From: Bacteriovoracales bacterium
Lineage (GTDB): Bacteria; Bdellovibrionota; Bacteriovoracia; Bacteriovoracales; Bacteriovoracaceae
Reading direction: 5' to 3'
Assembly (NCBI GenBank): GCA_028346125.1
Contig: JAOMEV010000005.1
Span: 24,083-88,082 of the forward strand
DNA: 64,000 nt
Of this stretch, positions 54,309 to 62,759 are shown piece by piece. Positions within the stretch are counted from its first letter, which is position 1. Each line of letters begins with the position of its first letter. The translations under genes were made by a program, and so were the position numbers. The notes beneath the pieces are model-generated. The model made no database searches, was not told where the DNA came from, and saw nothing but the letters and a program-made list of their open reading frames with translations.

Positions 54309-55697
54309 TTATCTCTTAACAAGAAATAATTCCAAAATTCCAATACCCTCTAAAGTAACAGCACCAACGCCACCTCTTAAGTAGAGCTCTAATTCAAGTT
54401 CTAGGACCTTAAGATCAAAATGAACCATCTTACCTTTTCTTCTTAATCTCTCTGCTCTTCTCACAGCACCTTTGGATAAGAATTTGGCCATTTTTATAGT
54501 TTTGTGAAGTCCATTTCTAAAGTGTTCTCGGCTTGCTTTATAAAGAGCAAGCTTCTGCTCTTCACCAAACGACTTTTCGTTTCCAAAAAGTGGAGTTACG
54601 TTAAGCTTATGCTTATAAGCATATTCACGATTTTTAGAATTATCTTCATCTGCGATGTAAAAATGATCATCAAGTTTTGGCTCTTTGATATTCATTGATT
54701 TATTCTGAGAACCTAAAACATCTCTTTTAAAGAAAACACTTCCAATCATTCCACCTTTGGCCTTGGCGACAAAAATTTTACCTTTAACACCTAAACCGAT
54801 ACCAACTTTAATGTAGTCAAGTCCATACTTATAGCTTCTTACGTTAAGCTCATCAAGAGTTTCAAAGTCTTTGGCCATAGCATAGATAAACTTCGCATTT
54901 TCAGAAAGTGGTTTATCATGATTTTTTACTAAATAGTCATCAGGGTCTGCTACCTCTTTTTCAATTCGATACCATTCAAGAAGAACCCTAATTCCAGTAC
55001 CTACAGACATGTAAGGAAGAACTTTTCCAGATGCTTCAGCATAGAGGGCCAATTGAAATTTGTATGGCCACCATGGCCTTTCTTGAGGCTTTCTTTCCAG
55101 CTCAATGGCCACATTTTGAAATTCTTTCATTTTTTGAATGAGATTTCTTTTGAAGGCCTGTCTGTTTTTAACCTTACCGGTTCTTACGCTGGCCTCAACG
55201 ATAGGGCCAATTTGTTTTTCAAAATCAGCATGAGTCATGTTTGAGGTCAAGCGAACGGTTTCATCAACTTTTGGACCGACACTAACTTCCTCAGATTCAA
55301 TATTATTCCTATAAGGACCATAATACTTATTCTGTAGCTTTTGGATTGATTCTTGAGTTCTTACCCAAATCATCTCAACAGCAGCTTCACCTTTAACTCC
55401 AATAACACCTATTTTACCAACAGGCTCTATACCAAGTTCGGATTTCACACTTTGGAGAAACCACTTTCTTTTTCCGTTTTTGACACTTTTTTCCTGTGCC
55501 AACTTTTCTAGCATTGTCGACTTCGCATCCAACAGATTATCGTAATCTTGCTCTAATCCATTAAGACCTTCATTCATTGATTTTTCATAACTAGGACCAA
55601 CATCTTTTATCCATTCTTGTGGGACAAGTGCTGCTGATGCGAGATTGATCCAAGAAACTGCAGCTAAAAAACTAAAAAGTATTTTATTTTTCATCAT
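54309..55697 (-). CDS. Secreted protein, unknown function
   Basis: 462 residues with a signal peptide (about 1-22, ending ASAAL) and AAGGAATGT before the ATG. The chain is basic; it has a beta-like region around IEPVGKIGVIGVKGEAAVEMI (95-115) and repeats of the same kind around YIKVGIGLGVKGKIFVAKAKGG (297-320) and VLELELELYLRGGVGAVTLEGIGILELF near the end. These glycine-valine-lysine strands suggest a periplasmic or outer-membrane strand-rich fold. Middle gene of a secreted operon. Confidence 0.6.
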   Translation of the reverse strand: MMKNKILFSFLAAVSWINLASAALVPQEWIKDVGPSYEKSMNEGLNGLEQDYDNLLDAKSTMLEKLAQEKSVKNGKRKWFLQSVKSELGIEPVGKIGVIGVKGEAAVEMIWVRTQESIQKLQNKYYGPYRNNIESEEVSVGPKVDETVRLTSNMTHADFEKQIGPIVEASVRTGKVKNRQAFKRNLIQKMKEFQNVAIELERKPQERPWWPYKFQLALYAEASGKVLPYMSVGTGIRVLLEWYRIEKEVADPDDYLVKNHDKPLSENAKFIYAMAKDFETLDELNVRSYKYGLDYIKVGIGLGVKGKIFVAKAKGGMIGSVFFKRDVLGSQNKSMNIKEPKLDDHFYIADEDNSKNREYAYKHKLNVTPLFGNEKSFGEEQKLALYKASREHFRNGLHKTIKMAKFLSKGAVRRAERLRRKGKMVHFDLKVLELELELYLRGGVGAVTLEGIGILELFLVKR

Positions 55698-55706
55698 ACA
55701 TTCCTT

Positions 55707-56072
55707 TTAAATTTTGGGTAGGGGATGGAACCGAAGCTCAAAAGAAGGCTCAACTTCCAATTTAAAATTAGGGGTGAATCTTTGTTCTCCAACAATAAGA
55801 AGACCAACTGTTACTCGTTTTAAATCCCAGTTTCCATCGAAAACAAAATGTTCGAGATGCTCAGTCGTTTCTCCATGTAGTTGACCTAACATCTTGTTAA
55901 ACTTTTTAACGTAACGACCTTTGGGAAGATAACGGACAACACTTTTTCCTCCATCATCAAGACCTAAAATGGTGACATCATTTTTTCCTCGTTTCTCTTT
56001 ACAGGAAAATAAAGAGAGGGCGAGAAGGCCAATGTTAAAAGAAACAAGGGCCTTTCTTTTCCAATTAATCAT
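55707..56072 (-). CDS. Small lipoprotein of a three-gene operon
   Basis: 121 residues with lipobox LSLFSC (Cys24) and a strong GGAGGA site. The end, WDLKRVTVGLLIVGEQRFTPNFKLEVEP..., is laid out like that of the third gene of the operon. It lies 9 bases before the 462-residue gene. First gene of the set; possible promoter in the AT-rich 56073-56204 gap. Function unknown. Confidence 0.6.
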   Translation of the reverse strand: MINWKRKALVSFNIGLLALSLFSCKEKRGKNDVTILGLDDGGKSVVRYLPKGRYVKKFNKMLGQLHGETTEHLEHFVFDGNWDLKRVTVGLLIVGEQRFTPNFKLEVEPSFELRFHPLPKI

Positions 56073-56204
56073 AAATATTTCCTCCGTTTTTTAAGTAGGT
56101 ATGTACTATCAAACTTTTATTTGAGTTAGCAATATTTATTTTTGAAAAATAGAATATTTGTTCGGGAAACAAGTATTATTTAGAAAAATACTAAAAGGGA
56201 ATTT

Positions 56205-56549
56205 CTAACCTTTAAAATCCCCTACAATTTTTTTGGCAGGACAGAATTTAAAAGCAGGACAGTTCCTGCAAGAAGAAGCAAGGGCGATCGGACAAAGAAC
56301 CATCCAATTAATAACTCCAAGAATGATTTCTTTAATGGCATAGATCAAAATAAAGATAAGGTTAAAAATAACATCAAAGCATTTAACAAAGACGCCTTTT
56401 GAAAAGAAGTGCTCCCTCATCTCTTCACTTTTTCCAACAATGCAGAGGTTTCGCTCTGCAATTTTTTTCCTTTCTTCATTGCTACAAGAGCGGACCTTGT
56501 AACCATGATTCCTAGTTTTGGTTTCCATAACAGAATTTGGATGATGCAT
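56205..56549 (-). CDS. Small protein with membrane segment and cysteine cluster
   Basis: 114 residues starting after a strong AGGAGG site. A hydrophobic segment (about 55-80) is followed by SSCRNCPAFKFCPAKK, a compact cysteine cluster like CxxC(x5)C that could hold iron-sulfur or zinc. A single cysteine near residue 36 may add to it. The N-terminal half is basic. No family recognised. Confidence 0.55.
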   Translation of the reverse strand: MHHPNSVMETKTRNHGYKVRSCSNEERKKIAERNLCIVGKSEEMREHFFSKGVFVKCFDVIFNLIFILIYAIKEIILGVINWMVLCPIALASSCRNCPAFKFCPAKKIVGDFKG

Positions 56550-56728
56550 AAAACCTCCTAAAAAAATAACCTTCCTAATTATCCGACTATTTTGCTGTAA
56601 CTCATAGCGAAATATAAATAAATGAGAAAAGCGTTAGGATTTCTTAACTTTTTGGAAAAAAAATTTTCTCTATACAAAATTTAATGACACAATAAATATA
56701 AGTTCATATTTCTCGGAGCCCTCAAAAT

Positions 56729-57271
56729 ATGGTTGAAGAAAATCTATTTTTTGAACTAGCAGATACCCTTGCAAAAACGACTGTCGATGTTTTCAAAAAA
56801 ATGGCCAAAACAAACCTTTCTATAGGTAAAGCATCTTACAAAGAAGACAAAGAAGTTAGAGGTGACATCTCCTCCATTATAGGCCTAACAGGTTCCAGAA
56901 AAGCCGATGACAATGATGAACCTGAAGGCGCCTTCATTGATTTTAAGGCAGTATTCGTCCTCACATGGCCTTTAGAGGCGTACATAGAAGCCTCAAATCT
57001 TATGCTAAAAGAGAATTACAATACTTATAACTATGAAATTTCAGATGTTGGAGGAGAGATCTGCAACGTCATCATGGGAAATGTCAAACCAGACTTTGAA
57101 AATAAAGGTTTTACTGCAAATCTTTCCATTCCCTCGGTTATTCATGGCAGTCACCATCGTGTTCACTACCCTCTTGGCTCTACCATTATCACAATGCCCC
57201 TAACAGGTCCTAATGGAGATATCGTCCTTGAGTTTGGTTACGCTGAAAACCAGAGCAGAAAAAAAGTTTAA
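56729..57271 (+). CDS. CheX-like chemotaxis phosphatase
   Basis: 180 residues, cytoplasmic. The core resembles the CheC/CheX fold: a strand-helix layout with the ExxN active motif Glu110 and Asn113 in DVGGEICNVIMGNVK. CheX dephosphorylates CheY-P. It starts 8 bases or so after GGAG. No other chemotaxis gene is here, so it is a stand-alone regulator. It converges with pepA at a one-base gap. Confidence 0.78.
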   Translation: MVEENLFFELADTLAKTTVDVFKKMAKTNLSIGKASYKEDKEVRGDISSIIGLTGSRKADDNDEPEGAFIDFKAVFVLTWPLEAYIEASNLMLKENYNTYNYEISDVGGEICNVIMGNVKPDFENKGFTANLSIPSVIHGSHHRVHYPLGSTIITMPLTGPNGDIVLEFGYAENQSRKKV

Positions 57272-57272
57272 G

Positions 57273-58799
57273 TTAAAACTCTCCCTCGGAAACTCTTGTT
57301 AAAAACTGACCTAATGTTTGAACGCCCTGTCCATTTGCACCTGCTCTGGAATAAGCACCCCTTGGAGCATCTGTCCAAGCATACAAATCCATATGTGCCC
57401 AAGGTACATCTCCAATAAAACTCTCAAGAAAAAGAGCCGCTGTGATAGCACCACCAAAGCCGTCTACTGCATTAGTCATATCGGCCACATGACTTTTCAT
57501 TTTCGCTCTCAAAGATTGATCAAGAGGCATTCTCCAAAGTGGATCCCCCGCACCTTGAGAAGATTTTTCCAAAGCACCTGCTAGAGAGTCATTATTCGAA
57601 AATAGCCCTCCAATATTTGAACCGAGTCCTACTTTGATTGCGCCTGTTAACGTAGCTGCATCGATAACGAGGCGAGGTTTATCTTTTCCTTTCTGAGTAA
57701 CGGCAACATCCAGAGCATCTCCAAGGACCAGCCTTCCTTCTGCATCGGTATTATGAATTTCAACTGTCTTTCCACTTCTAGCGTGAAGAACATCCCCTGG
57801 TCTAAAAGACAAGGCATCGACAGCATTTTCGGCCAAAGGAAGATAAAAATCACAAGGAACATTGAGTTTTTGATGAACTACCCAGTAAGCAACACCTGCA
57901 ATACAGGCAGAACCACCCATATCTTTTTTCATATTTCTCATGGCCCCAGCAGGTTTGAGGTCTAGGCCTCCAGAATCAAAAGTAATTCCTTTTCCTACAA
58001 AGGCCAGTGGAGCTTGAGAGTTCCCTTTGGGTCGGTATTTTATATGAACCAGACAAGGCTTTTCGTGAGCACCAGCACCTACTCCTAAAATAAGTCCCAT
58101 GTTTTCTTTTTTAAGTCTGGCCTCATTCCAAACTTGAATTTTCACGTTGGGAACATTGCTAAAAAGTTGAATAAGGGACTTGGAATAAGACCCTGGTGTT
58201 TTATGGCCAGAAGGAGTATTGACGAGCTCTCTCGCAAGGTTGACTCCTTCACCCAAAATACGGGCCTCTTTGGCCACGGTTTTTACTTCTTCTTTTTTAA
58301 GAGACTTTCCGGAGTAATTAAATGAAAGGCCTGGTAACGTAAAAGAATCAACATAATCATAGCCTCCCATTTCAATCCCTACTAAAGATCCTTTAAGGGC
58401 CTCTGCATCGAGGTTTTCAAAATGAATATTAAAAGAAGTTTCTTCTCTTTTAGTAAAAACCTTCCCAACAAGGTCCCTTGCATTCGCATAAAGGGATTCT
58501 TCCAAAAGTCCGTTATGAGAAGTTTTTTCTTTTCCCTTTTTTAGAAGAACTAGAGTCAAAGGGCCCTTTGCCGTATGAAAATGAAAGCTTCCCTGATCAG
58601 AACCCTTGAGCTTTTTCCACTGCCAATCAAAGAGGTCATCTTTGAGAAGGCCCTTTAAAACTTTCTCTGAGACATTTTGACACACGATTAAGGATTCACT
58701 TTTGGAATCCCTTTTGAGGGTACTTGAAAAAGTCCATTTGCCCTTTTTTGAAAAAGGTCTGGGAGGAATATTTAAAGTTCTTTTTTCTTTGGTGGCCAT
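57273..58799 (-). CDS. pepA: Leucyl aminopeptidase (M17)
   Basis: 508 residues from the ATG at 58799, chosen because AGGA is nine bases before it; another ATG at 58808 sits directly on that site. M17 catalytic domain (about 170-500): metal and catalytic residues in KGITFDSGG (Lys, Asp), MKKDMGGSA and the signature NTDAEGRLVLGDAL. A cytosolic, hexameric enzyme that removes N-terminal hydrophobic residues from peptides. Confidence 0.95.
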   Translation of the reverse strand: MATKEKRTLNIPPRPFSKKGKWTFSSTLKRDSKSESLIVCQNVSEKVLKGLLKDDLFDWQWKKLKGSDQGSFHFHTAKGPLTLVLLKKGKEKTSHNGLLEESLYANARDLVGKVFTKREETSFNIHFENLDAEALKGSLVGIEMGGYDYVDSFTLPGLSFNYSGKSLKKEEVKTVAKEARILGEGVNLARELVNTPSGHKTPGSYSKSLIQLFSNVPNVKIQVWNEARLKKENMGLILGVGAGAHEKPCLVHIKYRPKGNSQAPLAFVGKGITFDSGGLDLKPAGAMRNMKKDMGGSACIAGVAYWVVHQKLNVPCDFYLPLAENAVDALSFRPGDVLHARSGKTVEIHNTDAEGRLVLGDALDVAVTQKGKDKPRLVIDAATLTGAIKVGLGSNIGGLFSNNDSLAGALEKSSQGAGDPLWRMPLDQSLRAKMKSHVADMTNAVDGFGGAITAALFLESFIGDVPWAHMDLYAWTDAPRGAYSRAGANGQGVQTLGQFLTRVSEGEF

Positions 58800-58894
58800 A
58801 ATGCTCATTCCTTTTGAAGTTATTCAATGAGCATTTCTACCTTATTCATTTGAAAACTAAAAGAGTATCCACTATCAAATTCTGGAAACATTCC

Positions 58895-59521
58895 TTATTT
58901 GTAGAGAGCAACTGACCTGTGCGTCATAACAACCCCTCCTCCCTGAGGACCAAGTCTCCCCACAGGGTTAGATCCTAGAGGAAGGTCTCTATTTATTCTG
59001 TAAAAAGTTCCATCAGTATCCAATACGTCAAAAACCCGGTCTCCAATTCCCATGAAGTAGCTACTAAAAGCAATATTAGGTCCCATGGCAGCCATACGGT
59101 CAGAAACCCTTTTTAAAATTTCATTAAGTTTAACATTGATGGCCGGAAGAGTTCCCCACTCATGCCCAGTCACCCCATCAGCTGTGACATTGTGAACCAA
59201 ATAACTGTTGGTAGCTCCCCAAGAGCTGTAGGAATTCCAACAAACCGTAAATATCTTTAATTTTGTCTCACAACTTTGGGTAGGTAACTTTCTATAATAA
59301 TACTTTCCCACAAGAGCTTGGTTAAATTGTCCAGCTTCAACCTTGCTCCTAAACTGGTTAAAAAGGTTAATGTCACTATGGAATGACCCTCCCCCTGGAT
59401 TAAGCCCAATATTTTTTGGTACATAAGGCTTAACACCCTTAGGCGGATTATCTCCTCCACAGCCCTGAGCGAAAATAATCAAACTTAAAAGGAACATTTT
59501 CAACAAAGTTACCCTTCTCAC
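58895..59521 (-). CDS. Lipoprotein, unknown function
   Basis: 208 residues from a GTG with GAGG upstream. Lipobox FAQGC with Cys21. The mature part has two cysteines (SCETKLKIFTVCWN), several glycines and no recognised domain. Residues 100-170 contain VTADGVTGHEWGTLPAINVKL and FDVLDTDGTFYRI, possible beta strands. Probably a periplasm-facing lipoprotein. Confidence 0.62.
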   Translation of the reverse strand: MRRVTLLKMFLLSLIIFAQGCGGDNPPKGVKPYVPKNIGLNPGGGSFHSDINLFNQFRSKVEAGQFNQALVGKYYYRKLPTQSCETKLKIFTVCWNSYSSWGATNSYLVHNVTADGVTGHEWGTLPAINVKLNEILKRVSDRMAAMGPNIAFSSYFMGIGDRVFDVLDTDGTFYRINRDLPLGSNPVGRLGPQGGGVVMTHRSVALYK

Positions 59522-59654
59522 ATATCACCTCTTCTTTTTTGCAATGAATTATACAAAAAGCCCAAGTATTTCACTTCATTTTTCATACATATCGGCTAAA
59601 ATGCTTTCGGCCATTAGGAAAAAATCTTCTTTTGGAAAGAAAAAAGGAATTAAA

Positions 59655-60653
59655 TTGAAAATTAAATTAAATACTATCTTGGGACCATTAACCCTTATCA
59701 TTCTCGTAGGCGTTTATTTTTTTACTTCGAAGGAAGTCCCTGAAGAAAAGCAGTCCCCCCTTCCAAAAGCTCCTTCGGTAAAAGAAATTAAAATCTCTCA
59801 AAGGCCGGCCGAAAGAAACTCCCAAGAGACTCCTTTAGAAAAAGGGCCCCAAAAGAAAACCGAAGGGGAAGAAGAAAAAAAAGCAAGTCCTTTGGCGTGG
59901 GATAAATCATATGAGGAGCTTCTTGATATTTCAGGCGTTGAAAAGCAAGTTAGAAACTTTGATGAGCTTTTAAAAAGACAGCTTGATATAGATATTAATG
60001 AGCAGGATGGCCAACCCTGGAAAAAAATTATGGCCAAAAACTTTAAAAGCAAATTCATTCTTGATGAAATCAGAAAAGAATTTCAAAACGTTCCCTCAGA
60101 AGAATTGGATCGCATGCTTAAATCTTTCGATGACCCTCTTATGAAAAAGATTTCTAAACTTGAAGAAATGGCAACAATGAGTGACTCTCAAGACCAATTT
60201 GATGAGTTTGCCAGAGACTTTGATAAAATTCCTGATGACCCCGAAAGAGAAAAACTGATTAAAGAAATTGATAAGTACTCAGGCTCCACAGAAAATACAG
60301 TCAATATGGTTATGGCCATGATGAAAGGCGCCCAAATAGGACAAAACTTAGAACTTCCTGCAAGTGAGCGCGTTGAAGACAAAGAAATAGAAGTGGCCAT
60401 GCTAGAGATTCGCCCACAAATCAAAGAGATGATGGCAAACTCTATGCATAAAACACAGCAATTTGCACTCAAAGGTGTTCCAAACCATGAACTTGGGGAA
60501 TACTCACAGCAACTACAGGATTCAAACGTAAAAAGCTTCCAAGACAGAATTGGGAAGGCCATCACGAGGTCCTTCAGTAAAATGGGAGAAAACCTTGGGA
60601 AAGATATGGCCAAGTACGCTGTAAAAGAAGAAAAAAGCGAAAAGGAACCCTAA
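59655..60653 (+). CDS. Membrane-anchored helical protein, unknown function
   Basis: About 332 residues from a TTG at 59655 with AAAAAGGA six bases upstream; longer frames start at 59544 or 59601 with ATG but poor sites. One N-terminal helix (about 5-25), then a charged, proline-containing linker and a helical domain with several predicted coiled-coil stretches (LLDISGVEKQVRNFDELLKR, near 100-120). The end is helical. It looks like a periplasmic or inner-membrane scaffold rather than an enzyme. No family recognised. Confidence 0.6.
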   Translation: MKIKLNTILGPLTLIILVGVYFFTSKEVPEEKQSPLPKAPSVKEIKISQRPAERNSQETPLEKGPQKKTEGEEEKKASPLAWDKSYEELLDISGVEKQVRNFDELLKRQLDIDINEQDGQPWKKIMAKNFKSKFILDEIRKEFQNVPSEELDRMLKSFDDPLMKKISKLEEMATMSDSQDQFDEFARDFDKIPDDPEREKLIKEIDKYSGSTENTVNMVMAMMKGAQIGQNLELPASERVEDKEIEVAMLEIRPQIKEMMANSMHKTQQFALKGVPNHELGEYSQQLQDSNVKSFQDRIGKAITRSFSKMGENLGKDMAKYAVKEEKSEKEP

Positions 60654-60660
60654 AAAAAAA

Positions 60661-60685
60661 GGCCTTCAATTTGAAGGCCTTTTTT
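60661..60685. terminator. Terminator between convergent genes
   Basis: GGCCTTCAA-T-TTGAAGGCC with A8 before and T6 after, so it serves both strands. Confidence 0.85.
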
Positions 60686-60690
60686 AATGA

Positions 60691-62031
60691 TTAAAAATTA
60701 AGATTAAAACTAGGTAGAAAATACAAGCAAATAAAAGCAATTGTTGTGGGTATCGCAGCTCCGGCCAAAAGCCCAAGAGGTGAAATCCCATCTTTTCCAA
60801 AAGAATTTTTCAAAATTCCAAAACCTGCCGGGTTGGGGGCGTTTGCGATAACTGTTAATCCACCACCGACGACAGCACCTGCCACAAGAAAGTACTTCTG
60901 GGCCTCAGTAATTGTTTTGGATTGGCTACCCAAGTATGTTAGAGCAGCATTATCTGTAATGGCCGTTAAAAGTGTCGAACCAAGATAGAGAGTCAGATCC
61001 CCTAGTTTTGCGAGTGTTGGCTGAATCCACCAGGCCTGCATTCCACCAAGGGTAACGAGACCTGCTAGGAAAAAACCAACCATGAGTGCCTCAACAATCT
61101 TAGGCTTATCTTGGTATTCTTCTGTTACTTTAGCAAACCCCAAATAGAAGAGGAAGAGACCCATAAAAGCCGCCATATCGTGAGCACTATAAACAACTGC
61201 TCCCATAAAAAGGACAGATATACCAATTATCCAAGGAGTTGGCTCCATCCAGGCATCATGCTTGGCCTTAATTTCAAGGTCTCCCTTAAGCTCATCCCTG
61301 AAAAGGAAGGCAATGAGGTTTGTGTTAAGAAAAACTGCAATTGCTGATTTCCAACCAAAATAGCCTATCATATGGCCCATTCCCCAACCCCATTTTCCGG
61401 CCACCATGAGAACGGGTGGTGCCGCAAAGTGTGTTAGGGTTCCTCCTATAGAAACGTTTACAAAAAGAAGGCCTAAGGTAGCGTACTTAAACTTAGTAGA
61501 CATTTCCCCACTAAAAAAATAATCCAGCATAATAAGGCCCGTCACCGTCATGGCCGCGGGCTCTGTAATAAAAGAACCGAGAAGTGGTCCTAAAATTAGG
61601 GCAGAAATATAAAAGGTGGCCCTTTGATACTTTTTAGGAAGGAAAATTAAGTGGGTAAAAGCAATAATCATTTTTTCAGAAAGGACAATAACTGGTCTAG
61701 AACCTGCGATAGTCATAATAACAAAAACAAAGCCAGGCTCGGTGAAGTTAACACTATTGAGATACTTTAAAGCACCCCCAGTTATCTCATGAGTAGCATG
61801 ATCGACGGTTTTCCACCCGCCTGGATCAATAAATGCATAGGTAACGAGAAAAGCAGCTGCCCACATTCCAAAAACTGCTTCTACTTCACCCAAGAAGTGG
61901 AAAAGGTTTTCCATGATGGAGCCAGTAGGATAATTATGCGCCATTTTTTGAAACTTGGATGCTATAAACGTGTGTACGACAGCCAAAGAAAACATCACCG
62001 TCGCAGCAATTTCTAAATTCGATGGATTCAT
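60691..62031 (-). CDS. Putative Na+/H+ antiporter (PF07399 type)
   Basis: 446 residues with about twelve hydrophobic helices. Characteristic segments: NFTEPGFVFVIMTIAGSRPVI, FITEPAAMTVTGLIMLDYFF (intramembrane acidic residue in a half-helix pattern), SIGGTLTHFAAPPVLMVAGKWGW and ITDNAALTYLGS. These resemble the NhaD/ArsB-like ion transporter fold. It would exchange Na+ for H+ in the inner membrane, suiting a saline environment. AAGGG precedes the ATG. Confidence 0.85.
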   Translation of the reverse strand: MNPSNLEIAATVMFSLAVVHTFIASKFQKMAHNYPTGSIMENLFHFLGEVEAVFGMWAAAFLVTYAFIDPGGWKTVDHATHEITGGALKYLNSVNFTEPGFVFVIMTIAGSRPVIVLSEKMIIAFTHLIFLPKKYQRATFYISALILGPLLGSFITEPAAMTVTGLIMLDYFFSGEMSTKFKYATLGLLFVNVSIGGTLTHFAAPPVLMVAGKWGWGMGHMIGYFGWKSAIAVFLNTNLIAFLFRDELKGDLEIKAKHDAWMEPTPWIIGISVLFMGAVVYSAHDMAAFMGLFLFYLGFAKVTEEYQDKPKIVEALMVGFFLAGLVTLGGMQAWWIQPTLAKLGDLTLYLGSTLLTAITDNAALTYLGSQSKTITEAQKYFLVAGAVVGGGLTVIANAPNPAGFGILKNSFGKDGISPLGLLAGAAIPTTIAFICLYFLPSFNLNF

Positions 62032-62141
62032 AAACTAACCCTTTTGTTAAAAAATACAGTCGGGGAATATATGATAAAAATAGCATAAATAAAATATATT
62101 TGAAGTTAGGAAAATTATCCCAGTAAAATAGGCAAAAAAAA

Positions 62142-62160
62142 GGGCCTTACGAAAAGGCCC
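62142..62160 (-). terminator. Terminator of the ferredoxin gene
   Basis: GGGCCTT-TTCGT-AAGGCCC on the minus strand followed by a seven-base T tract. Confidence 0.75.
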
Positions 62161-62193
62161 ATGGATATACAACTAAAACTGTCATATTTAAAT

Positions 62194-62442
62194 TTAACCA
62201 TCACTTCCAATAGATGCAACTGGACATGCATCTAGTTGCTCCTGGCAAAGCTCTATATCTTCATCCGATTCAGGCTGCTTTATTACATAAGCATTCCCAT
62301 CTTCGTCTTCTGCAAAAAAATCCGGGGCCCCTGTATAACATACGTTACAGGCAATGCACCCTTCTCCATCATCATCATCCGGATCAGTACAATACCATGG
62401 TCCTTCTATATTTTTAGGGTGTTTCATACTTGCGTTGGCCAC
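62194..62442 (-). CDS. Single-cluster [4Fe-4S] ferredoxin
   Basis: 82 residues from a GTG with AAAGGAG upstream. The cluster ligands are CIACNVC and a distant CPVAS, as in the single-cluster ferredoxins of sulfate reducers and related bacteria; the second cysteine of a usual CxxCxxC is present, so [4Fe-4S] rather than [3Fe-4S] is expected. Very acidic, so an electron carrier with basic partners. An extra pair (YCTDPDD) near the start is not part of the motif. Confidence 0.88.
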   Translation of the reverse strand: MANASMKHPKNIEGPWYCTDPDDDDGEGCIACNVCYTGAPDFFAEDEDGNAYVIKQPESDEDIELCQEQLDACPVASIGSDG

Positions 62443-62759
62443 TTCATGCTCCTTTAAAAAATATAATTGTCTCGTGACTCAAATCTTAAATTAGGCCAAT
62501 TGCAGTTTGCACTAAGCCTATGCCGAACACTACTTATAAAGAGTTTAATCAAGAAATTCAACCCTTTCCCAATAGACAAATCTTCTTTTTTTGACTCTCT
62601 ACAACAAAAGTGTATCACTTAAATCAAATATTAAAAAGGACCTCCCAGCTGTCCCTCTAAAGATGCATAAACTCTGAGATCTATTGCAATTTCCACAACA
62701 ATTTGTAAGAATACGATGCTTTCAGTCTAGAAATACTTGTCTTATCTCAAGGGATAAAA
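62443..62759. other. Intergenic region, divergent promoters expected
   Basis: 317 bases between the divergent ferredoxin and phosphohexomutase genes. AT-rich; I see no RNA gene. A 28-codon frame on the minus strand (ending 62631) reads somewhat protein-like (EIAIDLRVYASLEGQLGGPF) but lacks a start and ribosome site. Confidence 0.5.

Noticed and set aside
62631..62720. Short minus-strand frame upstream of the phosphohexomutase gene
   Set aside because: Only about 28 codons, no ATG and no ribosome site, although the translation looks somewhat protein-like.
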